Below, one piece after another: positions 1 through 8,618 of a stretch of DNA of 64,000 bases. Where the stretch lies: positions 779,285 through 843,284 of the forward strand of contig CAWASR010000008.1 in assembly GCA_963784805.1 (NCBI GenBank), written 5' to 3'. Origin of the DNA: Roseiarcus sp963784805 (lineage in GTDB: Bacteria; Pseudomonadota; Alphaproteobacteria; Rhizobiales; Beijerinckiaceae). The notes beneath the pieces were generated by a model. It was not told the origin of the DNA. It searched no databases and saw only the letters and a program-made list of their open reading frames with translations. A program made the translations under genes and the position numbers. How positions within the stretch are numbered: the first letter of the stretch is position 1; each line of letters begins with the position of its first letter.

Positions 1-207
1 CTCGAAGCATTGAAAGCGTCAGGCGTCGCCATGCTCCTGGTGGAGCAGGACCTCAGACGCGCGATGGCGATGGCGAGCCGCACGATCTGCATGCTGGAAG
101 GCGCGATAGCGATCGAGGGGCCGACGAGCTCGCTGACGCGAGAGGAGGTGACGGAGGCCTATTTCGGCCTCAAGGCCTCTTTGAACCGCGAAGCGACGCC
201 GCCGTGA
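1..207 (+). CDS. livF: Branched-chain amino acid ABC transporter ATP-binding protein, C-terminal fragment (5' end outside window)
   Basis: Only the last 68 codons are visible; the frame is open from base 1. The peptide contains LLVEQDLRRAMAMASR followed by a strand and EG turn, which is the region just after the D-loop and H-loop in LivF-type ATPases (usual form VEQN...AL.....VLE.G). The Walker motifs lie upstream of the window. The last codon overlaps the GTG start of the livH-like permease by four bases (GTGA), so the genes are translationally coupled. The protein would energise import of branched-chain amino acids or related hydrophobic acids with LivG. The VEQ-D variation (N to D) is mild. 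Identification rests on the short tail plus the two permeases that follow. Confidence 0.8.
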   Translation, partial: LEALKASGVAMLLVEQDLRRAMAMASRTICMLEGAIAIEGPTSSLTREEVTEAYFGLKASLNREATPP

Positions 208-1106
208 TTCTTCTCAACCAGATAATCCAGGGGGTCCTGCTCGGCGGCTACTACGCGCTGATGGCCTGCGGGCTATCTTTCATGTTCGGCGTCATGGGGA
301 TCATCAATCTCGCGCATGGCAGTCTGGCGATCCTCTCCGCCTACGCTCTCTATGTCCTGGCCGACCGCTACGGGGTCCAACCGTTCCTCGGACTGATCGT
401 CGTGGCGCCCGCGATGGCGCTGATCGGATGGGCGTTGCAACGCCTCGTCCTCGAACGAAGCGCGCGCGGGGGCCTGCTCGTGCCCGTTTTATCGACCTTT
501 GGGCTGTCGATCATTCTCGACAATCTTCTCTTTCAGGGTTTTGGCGCCAATACGCGTTCGCTCGCGCCCTACGTCGGCAACCTTTCATACGACAGCTGGT
601 CAATCACTGATCAGATCGCGATCGGCAAACTCTCGGCGCTGACCTTCGCCGTCGCGGTCGTCATGCTCGGCGGCATCCAGGCCTTTCTCAAGCGAACCCA
701 AATGGGCCGCGCCATCCGCGCCACCGCGGAAGATCCCGAAACCGTCGGGCTGGTCGGCGTCAACGCCCGACGCGTCAACGCGGTCGCCGCTTCTATTGCC
801 CTGGCGAGCGTGGCTGTCGCCGGCGCGTTTCTCGGCCTGCGCGCGACGTTCAATCCCTACGCGGGAGCGCTGCAACTGATTTTCGCCTTCGAGGCGACCG
901 TTATCGGCGGCGCGGGAACGCTGTGGGGAACCCTGATCGGCGGCGTCGTGCTCGGCGTGGCGCAGAGCCTGGGCGCGCTGTTCAACCCGCAAGGCTTTTT
1001 CATCGCGGGACACCTTGCATTCCTCGGCGTCCTGTTCGCCCGGCTGTATTTCGGCAACCTCGGCGCCCGTGTCCGGCGCGCGCTCAGCGGAAAGGCAAGC
1101 CGATGA
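204..1106 (+). CDS. livH: Branched-chain amino acid ABC transporter permease, LivH family
   Basis: A 300-residue, very hydrophobic protein with about eight membrane helices. It starts LLNQIIQGVLLGGYYALMA and contains GLSFMFGVMGIINLAHG near residue 25, the LivH signature NLAHG. The cytoplasmic loop AIRATAEDPETVGLVGVN near residue 175 is the EAA-like ATPase-coupling loop. GTG at 204 is chosen because it overlaps the preceding stop and fits the family N-terminus. It forms the inner-membrane channel with LivM. The livM start overlaps the end by four bases (ATGA). The substrate cannot be told from sequence; neighbouring CoA ligase and dehydrogenase genes would also fit aromatic or dicarboxylic acids. 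Confidence 0.92.
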   Translation: MILLNQIIQGVLLGGYYALMACGLSFMFGVMGIINLAHGSLAILSAYALYVLADRYGVQPFLGLIVVAPAMALIGWALQRLVLERSARGGLLVPVLSTFGLSIILDNLLFQGFGANTRSLAPYVGNLSYDSWSITDQIAIGKLSALTFAVAVVMLGGIQAFLKRTQMGRAIRATAEDPETVGLVGVNARRVNAVAASIALASVAVAGAFLGLRATFNPYAGALQLIFAFEATVIGGAGTLWGTLIGGVVLGVAQSLGALFNPQGFFIAGHLAFLGVLFARLYFGNLGARVRRALSGKASR

Positions 1107-2152
1107 GCGCCGTCCCCTCCTTCGTCGTCGACCGGTGGACGCCCGCGTCGCGGGTCGCGATGGTCGCCGCCGCCTTGATCCTCATCGTTCTGGCGTGCGG
1201 TCCCTCGCTTTTCAGCGCCAACGCCGTCGACAAGCTCACGACCCTGTTCATCTATGTCATTCTCGCGCTGATGTGGAACGCGCTGGTCGGGTTCTGCGGC
1301 CTGGTCTCGATCGGTCAACAGGCGTTCTTCGGCCTCGGCGCCTATGCGGCGATCAGGCTCGCCAATGCGGGATTCAGCGTCTATCCGGGCCTGTTTCTGG
1401 CGGCGTTGATCGTTGGCCTGCTGTCGTTGCCGCTGTCTATGATGATGCTGCGCCTCAGGGGCGGCGAATTCGCCATCGGCATGTGGGTCGCTGCCGAGCT
1501 GGCGCATTTGATGGTGAACCTCGACCCGTTGATCCGGGGCGAGACCGGCACCTCGCTGATCGAACTCAACGCTTACACGATCGAAACGCGTCGCGCCCTG
1601 ACCTATTGGTGTGCGCTCGGCGCCATGACCGGACTTCTGGCGGCCGTGTTCTGGTTGCTCCGCAGTCCGCTCGGCGCAGCGATCCAGGCGATTCGCGACA
1701 ACGAAGAGGCGGCCGAATCCGTCGGCGTGCGCGTCATGCGCGCGAAGCGGCTGGTGTTCGCGCTCGCCGCATTCGGCGCCGCTCTTGCCGGCGCGCTTTG
1801 GGTGGCGACGGCGCTGACTTTCCAGCCAAGGGCCTACTTCAGCCCGCTGTGGACTGCCTACATGATCTTCATGGCGCTGGTCGGCGGACTTGGAACCTTC
1901 GAAGGCGCAATTCTCGGAGCCGTCATCTTCTTCGCCATCGAAGCCTGGTTCGGCGCCGCCGGGGTCTGGTACCTCGTCGGTCTCGGCGCGACCGCGCTCG
2001 TTTTCGCGCTGGCGTTGCCGCGCGGCTTCTGGGGCTGGGTGGAAGACCATAGCTCTTTGCGACTTCTCCCGATCGGGTATCGCCTGCATGCCCTCGGGAA
2101 TGTCGACGGCGGGAACGAGGGCGCCGGCGCCGGAGGATCGGGCGCCGGATGA
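1103..2152 (+). CDS. livM: Branched-chain amino acid ABC transporter permease, LivM family
   Basis: A 349-residue polytopic inner-membrane protein starting at the ATG at 1103, which overlaps the livH stop (ATGA); an in-frame extension further upstream is a shadow of livH. It contains ALMWNALVGFCGLVSIGQQ near residue 55 (LivM signature GxxSxGQ) and the coupling loop AIQAIRDNEEAAESVGV near residue 195. The soluble C-terminus is Gly/Ala-rich and ends within a low-complexity EGAGAGGSGAG tail, slightly longer than usual. With LivH it makes the heterodimeric permease. No periplasmic binding protein gene is inside the window; it is presumably further upstream. Confidence 0.92.
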   Translation: MSAVPSFVVDRWTPASRVAMVAAALILIVLACGPSLFSANAVDKLTTLFIYVILALMWNALVGFCGLVSIGQQAFFGLGAYAAIRLANAGFSVYPGLFLAALIVGLLSLPLSMMMLRLRGGEFAIGMWVAAELAHLMVNLDPLIRGETGTSLIELNAYTIETRRALTYWCALGAMTGLLAAVFWLLRSPLGAAIQAIRDNEEAAESVGVRVMRAKRLVFALAAFGAALAGALWVATALTFQPRAYFSPLWTAYMIFMALVGGLGTFEGAILGAVIFFAIEAWFGAAGVWYLVGLGATALVFALALPRGFWGWVEDHSSLRLLPIGYRLHALGNVDGGNEGAGAGGSGAG

Positions 2153-2202
2153 CGGAAGCGGGACCGGAACGGCGCCATCCGGCGCGGCGTTAGGAGAGTG
2201 AA

Positions 2203-2988
2203 ATGCTGATCGGGAAGACGATCGTCGTTACCGGGATTTCGTCGGGGATCGGCGCCAGGGTCGGCGAACTCGCGCTCGCCCTGGGCGCGGACATCGTGGG
2301 CGTCGATATCAATCCCCCGCCGACGCTCCTCGGCGCCTTCGTCAAGGCGGACATCAGCTCCCCTCAGGGGATCGCCGAAATCGTCGGCTCGCTGCCGCGG
2401 CGGATCGACGCGCTCTGCAATGTCGCGGGCGTCTCGGGCGTGATCGGGGCGCACAAGACGCTGGCGATCAACTTTTTCGGGCTGCGCGCATTGAGCGAGG
2501 CGCTCGCGCCAAATCTTCGCGAGGGAGGGGCGATCGTCAACGTCGCGTCAATTGCCGGATATGGCTGGCGCGCCAATCTCGAGCGCGCCAGGTCCTTTGT
2601 CGCGGCCCCGGGATTTCCGGACCTCAGGGCGTTGATCGCCGCCCACAAGATAGCGGACGCCGAAGCCTATCCGCTTTCCAAGGAATTGCTGCTGCTGTGG
2701 ACGATGCAGGCCGCCCACCAACCGTTGTTCAGAAATCGCGGCCTGCGGGTCAACGCCATCAGTCCGGGTCCGGTGACGACGCCGATCTTGAAGGAATTTC
2801 GTCAGATCTTCGGCGATCCCCGGGTCGATGAGGACATCGCCCGCGTCGGCCGCGCCGGCTCGGCCGCCGATATCGCGCCGGCCGTGCTCTTTCTTTGTTC
2901 GGACGGCGCGCGCTGGATCAACGGCGCCAATCTGCCGGTCGACGGCGGCCTCGAGGCCTCCATCAACGCCAGCGTGCTCGGATTCTAG
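2203..2988 (+). CDS. Short-chain dehydrogenase/reductase of the HsdA (3-alpha-hydroxysteroid dehydrogenase / coniferyl-alcohol dehydrogenase) type
   Basis: A 261-residue NAD(P)-dependent oxidoreductase. It has the cofactor loop TGISSGIG near residue 11, a CNVAG motif near 73, catalytic Ser in NVASIAG near 113, and the YxxxK pair as AYPLSK near 150. The short sequence between the cofactor loop and NVAG, with an acidic residue in GVDINPP favouring NAD, and the unusually long insert before YxxxK resemble the Comamonas 3-alpha-hydroxysteroid dehydrogenase subgroup. It starts at ATG 2203 behind GGAGAG. It is 50 bases after livM and may be in the same transcript. The exact alcohol or ketone substrate is unknown. 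Confidence 0.85.
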   Translation: MLIGKTIVVTGISSGIGARVGELALALGADIVGVDINPPPTLLGAFVKADISSPQGIAEIVGSLPRRIDALCNVAGVSGVIGAHKTLAINFFGLRALSEALAPNLREGGAIVNVASIAGYGWRANLERARSFVAAPGFPDLRALIAAHKIADAEAYPLSKELLLLWTMQAAHQPLFRNRGLRVNAISPGPVTTPILKEFRQIFGDPRVDEDIARVGRAGSAADIAPAVLFLCSDGARWINGANLPVDGGLEASINASVLGF

Positions 2989-3297
2989 ACATCGCCGGGC
3001 GTGCCGCGCGGCTGGACAGACCTCGATGCGCGGGGGCGGTTATGGCTTGGATTTCACGGTCGGCGGCGCCGGGTAAGGGAGGACAGCGCGACGCTCGCCG
3101 CTTAAGCCCGCCAACCGCCGCAGCCGCAGCGCTTCCCCATCGCCTCGCTGACGCCCGCCATGCGTTTCGGCGCTCCGAGGAAGCTGAGCGTTTTCAATGT
3201 CCTGATTGTCTCAAAGCGATTGTCGGATAAAATTGATTTTCAAAAACCGCGCCGTCGCGCCGTCCGCCCGGGAACCCGGCAGGCGGCGCGAGGCGCT
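2989..3297. other. Intergenic stretch between converging genes
   Basis: About 310 bases between the ends of the SDR gene and lysK. The right part carries the lysK terminator (3241-3290). No credible coding sequence or RNA gene was seen in the rest; short open frames here lack a ribosome binding site and family features. Confidence 0.5.
3241..3290 (-). terminator. Rho-independent terminator of lysK
   Basis: Read on the minus strand, CGCGCCGCCTGCC pairs with GGGCGGACGGCGCG around a GGTTCC-type loop and is followed a few bases later by TTTTTG. It starts about 8 bases after the lysK stop codon. Confidence 0.6.
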
Positions 3298-4962
3298 CTA
3301 AGCTTGGCGAACGAAATCGCCGGCCAGCGCCTTGTCGATCAGCGCCCGCGTTTCGCTCAGGCCATAGAGCGCGAAAAACGAACCCAGGCGCGGGCCGCGT
3401 TCCTCGCCGAGCAGGACCGCGTAGATCATGCTGAAGAAGTCGTTGGAGACGCCCGGCCGCTCCGCGGTCGCGCCCTTCGCGCCATGGTCCTGATAGCGCG
3501 GGATCGGCCGCGCGATGTCATAGAGCGCATGCTGGATCTCTTCCGCGGTCGCGTCGGCCGGCAGCTGCGCCAGCTTTGCCGAGATCTGCGACAGCGCGTC
3601 GCGCTCGACCGCGTCGGCTTTGCGGTAGCGCTTCTTGGGCGCGACAAAATCGCGGAAATAAGCGACGGCATAGCAGACCAGCTTGTCGAGACGGGGATGA
3701 GTCTGCGGCGAGGCCGAAGGGGCGTAGCGGCGCAGGAAACCCCACAAGACCGAAGGATTGTCGGTGTTGGCGACCGTCGCGAGATTGAGCAGCATGGCGA
3801 AGGACACCGTGGTTTGCGGCCCCCCGCCGTGGACCAAGGTCTCGGGCTCAGGCGGGTCGCCGGAATGAATGTGCCACGCCGGATTGCCGAGCCGCTCCTT
3901 CCACTCCTGCCGCGGAAAGGCGTCCAGGAACCCGAGATAGTCGTCGACGGTGCGCGGAATGACGTCGAAATAGAGCCGCTTGGCGGCCATCGGCTTCTGG
4001 AACATGAACAGCGACAGGCTCTCCGGACCGGCATAGGTCAGCCACTCGTCGATCGTGAGCCCGTTGCCCTTCGATTTGGAGATTTTCTGGCCGTTCTCGT
4101 CGAGGAACAATTCGTAATTGAACCCGGCCGGCGGCTCCGCCCCGAGCGCGCGCGCGATCCTCGACGACAGCTTGACCGAGTCGATGAGATCCTTGCCCGC
4201 CATTTCGTAATCGACGCCGAGCGCATACCAGCGCATCGCCCAATCGGGCTTCCACTGCAATTTGCATCGCCCGCCGGTGACGGGGGTTTCGAATGTTTCG
4301 TCCGTCGAAGGGTCGCGCCAGCAAATGGTTCCGGCCTTGGCGTCGTGCGCGAACACAGGCGCCTGCATGACCACGCCGGTGCGCGGGTGAATGGGCAGGA
4401 ACGGCGAATAGGTCGCGGCGCGCTCCTCGCGCAGCGAGGGAAGCATGATCGCCTGCACATCGTCGAAGCGGTCAAGCATGCGCAGCAGTGCCTCGTCAAA
4501 TCGCCCGGACCTGTAGGCCTCGGTCGAAGACACGAACTCGTATTCGAACGCAAACCGGTCGAGAAACGCGCGCAACCGGGCGTTATTGTGCGCGGCGAAG
4601 CTTTCATATTCGCCGAACGGATCGGGGATCTGGGTCAGCGGTTTGCCCAGATGGGCCTCGATCATTTCGCGGTTGGGAATGTTGTCCGGCGTCTTGCGCA
4701 AACCATCCATGTCATCGGAGAAAGCGATGAGCCGGGTTTTGACCGTGTCGCCGGTGAGGACGCGGAACGCGTGCCGCACCATCGTCGTGCGCGCGACTTC
4801 GCCGAATGTGCCGATATGCGGCAGGCCGGAAGGCCCGTATCCGGTCTCGAAAATGACTTCCTCTTTCGGCGAGCGCCCGAGCCGCGCGATTAATTTGCGC
4901 GCTTCTTCGAACGGCCACGCCTTGGAAACCTCCGCGGCCTCGCGCAAGGAGTGCGACGGCAT
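3298..4962 (-). CDS. lysK: Lysine--tRNA ligase, class I
   Basis: A 554-residue class I lysyl-tRNA synthetase, the archaeal-type enzyme that replaces class II LysRS in many alphaproteobacteria. It charges tRNA-Lys in the cytoplasm. The Rossmann-fold signature HIGTFGE lies near residue 50 (family HIGH equivalent), and KISKSKGNG near residue 295 is the KMSKS loop. The C-terminal helical anticodon-binding part follows. Length is normal for the family. The start is the ATG at 4962. No class II lysS is in the window. It stands alone on the minus strand with its own terminator. Confidence 0.95.
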   Translation of the reverse strand: MPSHSLREAAEVSKAWPFEEARKLIARLGRSPKEEVIFETGYGPSGLPHIGTFGEVARTTMVRHAFRVLTGDTVKTRLIAFSDDMDGLRKTPDNIPNREMIEAHLGKPLTQIPDPFGEYESFAAHNNARLRAFLDRFAFEYEFVSSTEAYRSGRFDEALLRMLDRFDDVQAIMLPSLREERAATYSPFLPIHPRTGVVMQAPVFAHDAKAGTICWRDPSTDETFETPVTGGRCKLQWKPDWAMRWYALGVDYEMAGKDLIDSVKLSSRIARALGAEPPAGFNYELFLDENGQKISKSKGNGLTIDEWLTYAGPESLSLFMFQKPMAAKRLYFDVIPRTVDDYLGFLDAFPRQEWKERLGNPAWHIHSGDPPEPETLVHGGGPQTTVSFAMLLNLATVANTDNPSVLWGFLRRYAPSASPQTHPRLDKLVCYAVAYFRDFVAPKKRYRKADAVERDALSQISAKLAQLPADATAEEIQHALYDIARPIPRYQDHGAKGATAERPGVSNDFFSMIYAVLLGEERGPRLGSFFALYGLSETRALIDKALAGDFVRQA

Positions 4963-5203
4963 CGTGATCCTGTTTTCATCGGGACTTCCGGCCTGATAGA
5001 AAGGCCGTTTGAGATCCGTACACTAAAAAGCCCCGACCGCAAGTCAACCCGCGAGGCCGCATCCGTCAACACGACCGCGCCTGACGCGAGCATGTAAGCG
5101 AGGCGCGGCGAGAGTCGCTGCTTGTCGGAAACGTCGCGGCGTAGCAGATTTGGCGACAGCGACCTTTGGCCAATCAAACTCAATGCCGCGACAGGAGAGA
5201 GGA

Positions 5204-5890
5204 ATGGGCGTGCTCGAGGGCATTCGCGCCTGCGTTTTTGACGCCTACGGAACGCTGTTCGATTTCGCCTCCGCCGCGGAGCAATGTCCGGACGTTCCTG
5301 ATGAGCGGCGCGCGGCGCTGACGGTCCTATGGCGGGACAAGCAGCTTCAGTACACTTGGCTGCGCACGCTGCAGAATCGCTACGTCGACTTCTGGCAGGT
5401 GACCGGCGACGCGCTCGATTTCGCGCTCGAAAGCCTCGACATGGAGACGCCCGGCCTGCGCGGGCGCCTGATGGAGCTCTATCTCGGCCTGAAGCCTTTC
5501 CCGGAGGTTCCCGCCGTCCTCGGCGCCCTGCGCGCGGCGGGCTTGCGAACCGCCATCCTCTCCAACGGCTCGCCGACGATGCTCGAGGCGCTTGTCTCGC
5601 GCTCGGGTCTCGCCTCCACGTTCGACGCCGTTCTGTCGGTCGATGCGGTCCGCGCCTTCAAAACCCACCCAAGCGTCTATCAGCACGCGCTCGATTCCCT
5701 AAGCCTCCCGGCCGAGGCGATTTCCTTTCAGTCCTCCAACGCCTGGGACGCGCATGCGGCCTCGGATTTCGGCATGCGCGTCGTCTGGTGCAACCGCTAC
5801 CGTCAGCGCCGCGAACGCCTGCCGGGCGCGCCGGACATTGAAATCGCGACCCTGGCCGAATTGCCGGGTTTGCTGGCGCCGCCGAACTGA
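5204..5890 (+). CDS. (S)-2-haloacid dehalogenase, type II (HAD superfamily)
   Basis: A 228-residue soluble HAD enzyme that hydrolyses L-2-haloalkanoic acids to D-2-hydroxy acids. Nucleophile Asp is in VFDAYGTLFD (residues 10-19). The halide/substrate Arg lies in TWLRTLQNRY, the Ser-Asn-Gly motif in ILSNGSP, the Lys in FKTHPSVY, and the Asn and Asp in FQSSNAWDAHAASD. All active-site residues of the dehalogenase branch are therefore present, which separates it from generic HAD phosphatases. ATG 5204 is preferred over an in-frame ATG at 5150 because AGGAGAGAGG lies just upstream. Natural substrate is unknown; such genes are common in soil alphaproteobacteria. Confidence 0.9.
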   Translation: MGVLEGIRACVFDAYGTLFDFASAAEQCPDVPDERRAALTVLWRDKQLQYTWLRTLQNRYVDFWQVTGDALDFALESLDMETPGLRGRLMELYLGLKPFPEVPAVLGALRAAGLRTAILSNGSPTMLEALVSRSGLASTFDAVLSVDAVRAFKTHPSVYQHALDSLSLPAEAISFQSSNAWDAHAASDFGMRVVWCNRYRQRRERLPGAPDIEIATLAELPGLLAPPN

Positions 5891-5903
5891 GGTCCTCGAG
5901 GCT

Positions 5904-6617
5904 TCACCACTTCTCGGCGTAAGGCCGCGCCTCGACCTCGAAGCTCCACGCCGAGCGATCCTGCTGAACCAGGCTTGCCGCGATATCGGCGACGCCCGAG
6001 GGCGCGACCAACGCGTCTTCCGGCAGGTCCGTGAATCGGGCGCGCGCCGCGGGCGATCTGACGACCCCGTCGACGATGATGAGCGCGACGTGGATTCCCG
6101 ACGGGCCGAGATGGCGCGCCATCGATTCAGCGAGCGCGCGCTGGGCCGCCTTGGCGGGAGCGAAGGCGGCGGTGCCGGCGACGCCCCGGCGCGAGGCCGT
6201 GGCGCCGATCACGATGATGGCGCCCCGCCCAAGGCGAAGCATCGCCGGGATCGCCTGCCTGGCGGTCAGAAACAGACCCAGAGCGTTGATCCGCCAGGCG
6301 CGCTCGAAATCCTCTGGCGACACGTCCTCGATGCTGCCCCAGACGCCCGAGCCGGCGTTGAAGACGAGAACATCGACGTCGCCGAGATCGGCGTGGATTT
6401 GCTCGAACGCCGCCTCGATCGAGGCCGCGTCCGCAACGTCGCAGATATAGGCCTTCGCGCGCGGAAGTTCACCGGCAAGCCGAGCGGTCAATTCGGCGCT
6501 CCTCGCCAGCAGCGCGATGGCGTAGCCGTCCTCGGCGAAGCGCCGGGCGAGGGCCTCGCCGTTGCCGGGCCCGACGCCGACGACGGCGCATACGCGGACC
6601 TCGGAGTCATTCGTCAT
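5904..6617 (-). CDS. SDR-family protein with Phe in place of the catalytic Tyr
   Basis: A 237-residue Rossmann-fold protein. The cofactor loop reads GVGPGNG near residue 14, NAG is at about residue 88, and a serine-like position lies in IVIGATASRRG. Where classical SDRs have YxxxK this protein has AFAPAK: the lysine is kept and the tyrosine is phenylalanine. A subgroup of SDRs related to uncharacterised pseudomonad proteins has the same AFA..K arrangement, so this is probably an inherited trait and not a recent mutation. The start is the ATG at 6617. It converges on the dehalogenase gene and is divergent from the acyl-CoA ligase gene. Its reaction is unknown; it may act in acyl-CoA metabolism. 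Confidence 0.8.
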   Translation of the reverse strand: MTNDSEVRVCAVVGVGPGNGEALARRFAEDGYAIALLARSAELTARLAGELPRAKAYICDVADAASIEAAFEQIHADLGDVDVLVFNAGSGVWGSIEDVSPEDFERAWRINALGLFLTARQAIPAMLRLGRGAIIVIGATASRRGVAGTAAFAPAKAAQRALAESMARHLGPSGIHVALIIVDGVVRSPAARARFTDLPEDALVAPSGVADIAASLVQQDRSAWSFEVEARPYAEKW

Positions 6618-6902
6618 TGCTGAAATCCTCCCTCTGCGGCGACGGGCGTTGCGCGGGACCCGGAGGCTGTTCCGCATCGCGACCGCGCTTCCTCGGGCCC
6701 ATCCTGCAACAGCGCCCCATCGCGCGCAATTCTGTGAGCTTTCGCCCGCACGACGCAGCTCGACAGCCCCAGGCCGGTGGATCGCGGCGCGGGTCATCAC
6801 GCCTGGGAAGGCTTGACGGTTCCGCGGTGAACGCGCCAATTGAGACAAACGCCCGCGCCTCGCCGCCGTCGGACGAAACGGGAAGGAAACGTGAGGTCCG
6901 AG

Positions 6903-8600
6903 ATGAATTCCCAACCCTGGTTGAAGTCCTATCCGGCGGGCGTGCGCCGGGACCCGCCGCTCGAGCTTTCGTCCGTGCAGAGCGTCCTCGAGGCGTCTGC
7001 TGAGCGTTTCGGTCCCCTGCCGGCGCTGCAATTCATGGACAAGCGGATTTCCTACGCCGAGCTGGAGAGGCTCGCGGACCGCGCCGCCGCTGGATTTCAG
7101 CGCCTCGGCGTCGGGCCGGGCGTGAACGTCGGTCTCTACCTGCCCAACACGCCGCACTATGTCATCGCCTTTTTCGGAGTCCTGAAGGCGGGCGGAACGA
7201 TCGTCAATTATTCGCCCTTGGACGCTTTCCGGACGCTCGAACACAAGATCGGGGACAGCGACACCGATATTCTCGTTACGCTCGACCTCGCCTCCCTCTA
7301 TCCGCAGGCCGAGCGCCTCCTTGCCTCGACGCGGCTCAAGACGCTGGTCGTCGGCGAATTCGCCGAAATGGCGCTCGCCTCCGGCCCGGTCAAGGCGCAG
7401 ATGGCGGCGTCGGGTATGCTGTCCGAGGTGAACCACGACGATCGGCACGCAGCGTTCCGCGATGTCATCGACAATGACGGGCGCTACACGGTTCATCCGC
7501 TCGGCGATCCGACGCAGGCCCTGGCCGTCATTCAATATACCGGCGGCACGACCGGTTCGCCCAAGGGCGCAATGCTGACCCACGCCAATCTGACTGCGGC
7601 ATGCGCGCAATATACTGAAGTGATGACGCGCAGCGAAGACGGGCTGCGGGTGGGCGAGGAGCGCGTCCTGTGCGTCCTGCCGCTCTTTCACATCTATTCG
7701 CTCACTGTCGTCATGCTGCTCGGATTTCGGTTGGGCGCGGAGCTCGTCCTTCATCCGCGCTTCGACCCCGCGGCCGCCGTCAGGGACATCGTCGAAAGGA
7801 AGATCACCGTATATATGGGCGTTCCGACGATGCATGTCGCGATTCTGAGCGTGCCCGGTCTCGAAAAGATGGATTTTTCTTCGTTGCGTTTGTGTGCGTC
7901 GGGCGGCGCGCCGCTGCCGGTTGCGGTGCAGGAGCGATTCGAGAGCGTCGTGGGCTGCAAGTTGACCGAAGGCTGGGGCATGACCGAGACCGCGCCGATC
8001 GGGACGTTCACGCCGCGGCAGGGGCAGAGGAAGCGCGGGTCGTGCGGCGTCCCCTATCCCGGCACGGAGATGAAGTTCATCGACGTCGCCAACCCGGAGC
8101 GCGAGGTCGCGCTCGGCGAGCGCGGCGAAATCTGCGTGAAGGGCCCGAACGTGATGAAGGGCTATTGGAAGCAACCGGAGGCGACCGCGAATGCGATGAC
8201 GGCCGACGGATATTTCCGCACCGGCGACATCGGCTACATGGACGAGGACGGATATGTCTATATCGTCGACCGGACCAAGGACATGCTGCTGTGCGGCGGC
8301 TTCAATGTCTATCCGCGCAATATCGAGGAAGCGATGTACCAGCACCCGTCGGTCGCAGAGGTGAGCGTGATCGGCGTTCCTGACGAGTATCGCGGCGAAA
8401 CGCCCAAGGCTTTCATCAAGCTGAAGGCAGGGGCGGCGCCGGTGACGCTCGAGGAGATGAAGGCGTTCCTCAAGGACCGGCTCGGCAAACATGAAATGAT
8501 CGGGTCGATGGAGATTCGCGACGAACTGCCCAAGACCGCGGTCGGAAAAATATCGAAGAAGGACCTGCGCGAATACGAGGCGCACGCCCATACTGGGTGA
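6903..8600 (+). CDS. Acyl-CoA ligase (long-chain fatty acid or dicarboxylate--CoA ligase, AMP-forming)
   Basis: A 565-residue member of the ANL superfamily that activates a carboxylic acid through an acyl-adenylate to the CoA thioester. P-loop-like motif YTGGTTGSPKGAM is near residue 210, GWGMTET near 355, YFRTGDIGYMDEDGY near 435, and the hinge and C-terminal lysine region ELPKTAVGKISKK near 545. All are intact. The N-terminus NSQPWLKSYPAG resembles fatty-acid and PimA-like dicarboxylate ligases. ATG 6903 is chosen after GGTCCGAG; a longer frame from 6840 lacks a good ribosome site. It is followed after 18 bases by the broken epoxide hydrolase gene. Confidence 0.9.
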   Translation: MNSQPWLKSYPAGVRRDPPLELSSVQSVLEASAERFGPLPALQFMDKRISYAELERLADRAAAGFQRLGVGPGVNVGLYLPNTPHYVIAFFGVLKAGGTIVNYSPLDAFRTLEHKIGDSDTDILVTLDLASLYPQAERLLASTRLKTLVVGEFAEMALASGPVKAQMAASGMLSEVNHDDRHAAFRDVIDNDGRYTVHPLGDPTQALAVIQYTGGTTGSPKGAMLTHANLTAACAQYTEVMTRSEDGLRVGEERVLCVLPLFHIYSLTVVMLLGFRLGAELVLHPRFDPAAAVRDIVERKITVYMGVPTMHVAILSVPGLEKMDFSSLRLCASGGAPLPVAVQERFESVVGCKLTEGWGMTETAPIGTFTPRQGQRKRGSCGVPYPGTEMKFIDVANPEREVALGERGEICVKGPNVMKGYWKQPEATANAMTADGYFRTGDIGYMDEDGYVYIVDRTKDMLLCGGFNVYPRNIEEAMYQHPSVAEVSVIGVPDEYRGETPKAFIKLKAGAAPVTLEEMKAFLKDRLGKHEMIGSMEIRDELPKTAVGKISKKDLREYEAHAHTG

Positions 8601-8618
8601 AGGCGAGGGCCGACTGCG

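Noticed and set aside
857..2089. Long minus-strand frame of about 410 codons
   Set aside because: It is antisense to livM, is rich in Arg, Gln and Glu as GC-rich shadow frames are, and has no family features.
3160..4893. Plus-strand frame of 577 codons
   Set aside because: Antisense shadow of lysK, which has full class I motifs.
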